A program made the translations under genes and the position numbers. The notes under the pieces are model-generated. The model searched no databases. It was given only the letters and a program-made list of their open reading frames with translations, and was not told where the DNA came from. Shown here in pieces: positions 5,946 to 6,346 of a DNA stretch of 6,346 bases (position 1 is its first letter; each line of letters starts with the position of its first letter). Source of the DNA: Akkermansiaceae bacterium (GTDB lineage Bacteria > Verrucomicrobiota > Verrucomicrobiia > Verrucomicrobiales > Akkermansiaceae); the NCBI GenBank assembly GCA_025457805.1, contig JALOTR010000181.1, forward strand, positions 1-6,346, written 5' to 3'.

Positions 5946-5963
5946 CCGCGCATTCTAAGCCGA

Positions 5964-5996
5964 TCCCGCGATGGATGCAGCCGGATTTTCGCGGGG
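5964..5996 (-). terminator. Possible hairpin between the secreted-protein gene and the SDR gene
   Basis: The arms cccgcga (5965-5971) and tcgcggg (5989-5995) are perfect complements around a 17-nt loop. They lie in the 67-nt gap after the stop of the leftward gene at 6013. No U-run follows on the minus strand, so intrinsic termination is doubtful. It may simply be a structured leader for the SDR gene. Confidence 0.25.
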
Positions 5997-6012
5997 AAGG
6001 ATGCTTCGGAAA

Positions 6013-6346
6013 TCACGGAGCGATCACCCGGATTCTCGCAAACAGGCGCGCGGCGAGATTGCGTGCAACCGTGACAGTAACAGTTTCGGTCGTGCCGTTG
6101 TCGGTGATCTGAAGTGTGTCCGGAGCCGGTGCCTGCCACGTGGCGAGCGAAGGATCATCCGTCAACTCGATGACCGAAACAAAGCCGGCCTCTCCCGCGG
6201 CTTTCACGCGCACCAGTTGGAATACGATGTTCTGCGCCACCACGTTGCTGGCAAGCGCATTGCCCGGGGTGGATTGGGATGGATCGCTGCCTAACACAAA
6301 CTCGATCGAATTGGCCAAACCATCATGATCCGGATCGGCGTTCGGA
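6013..6346 (-). CDS. C-terminal end of a secreted or cell-surface protein (partial, 5' end outside the window)
   Basis: The reading frame is open from the right edge of the window to a TGA at 6013-6015, giving about 110 residues; the true start is beyond 6346. The visible part opens with PNADPDHDGLANSIEFVLGS, a thrombospondin-3/dockerin-like calcium loop (Asp and Asn ligands, then N..E..LG.DP). It continues with a beta-rich segment containing Thr/Val runs (TTETVTVTVARNLA) and ends in LFARIRVIAP. This tail is commonly found at the C-terminus of large exported proteins, for example adhesins, PA14- or LamG-type proteins and glycoside hydrolases, in Verrucomicrobiota and related bacteria. No PEP-CTERM or LPXTG anchor is present. 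The catalytic or binding part that would name the protein is missing. A TTG at 6318-6316 is a possible start, but the motif extends upstream of it, so it is probably internal. Confidence 0.75.
   Translation of the reverse strand, partial: PNADPDHDGLANSIEFVLGSDPSQSTPGNALASNVVAQNIVFQLVRVKAAGEAGFVSVIELTDDPSLATWQAPAPDTLQITDNGTTETVTVTVARNLAARLFARIRVIAP

Noticed and set aside
5503..5958. Plus-strand open frame of 151 codons opposite the SDR gene
   Set aside because: The minus frame carries all SDR motifs with correct spacing. The plus frame has none and is a shadow.

Overview
The window looks like chromosomal DNA of a high-GC Gram-negative bacterium, most likely a member of the Verrucomicrobiota. 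This placement is an inference. It rests on the tail of a secreted protein at the right edge (a DPDHDG...N..E..LGSDP calcium-loop motif followed by a beta-rich C-terminus, a recurrent ending in that phylum and its relatives), on a large lipoprotein alpha/beta hydrolase, on repeat-rich intergenic spaces, and on gene starts without clear Shine-Dalgarno sequences. No rRNA, tRNA or CRISPR array is visible.

Layout. 1-267 is non-coding and carries two oppositely oriented arrays of a ~10-nt repeat. 268-1860 (+) encodes a lipoprotein-like alpha/beta hydrolase with a complete Ser-Asp-His triad. 1861-1972 is filled by a period-8 inverted repeat. 1973-3166 (+) is tyrS, tyrosyl-tRNA synthetase. 3210-4439 and 4436-5023 (+) form a tightly coupled pair: an SMC/ABC-like ATPase and an HNH nuclease, matching PtuA and PtuB of Septu anti-phage defence. 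5118-5220 is a row of four short perfect hairpins. 5244-5945 (-) is a short-chain dehydrogenase. 6013-6346 (-) is the C-terminal end of a secreted protein cut by the window edge.

The main point of interest is how the defence pair sits in the genome. The last 52 bp of tyrS (3116-3167) recur at 5054-5105, just after ptuB, with 50 of 52 bases identical including a perfect 43-bp core. The two mismatches are synonymous if the second copy is read as tyrS codons. The ptuAB segment also has visibly lower GC than tyrS. This is what one expects from a small cassette of about 1.9 kb that entered at the 3' end of tyrS and left tyrS intact. No integrase, transposase or reverse transcriptase lies inside it, so its mobility, if real, must come from elsewhere or from homologous recombination.

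Functionally, ptuAB lies 43 nt after the tyrS stop with no recognisable promoter or terminator between them, so the defence pair may be expressed as the tail of the tyrS transcript. The hairpin row downstream then separates this rightward unit from the leftward SDR gene.
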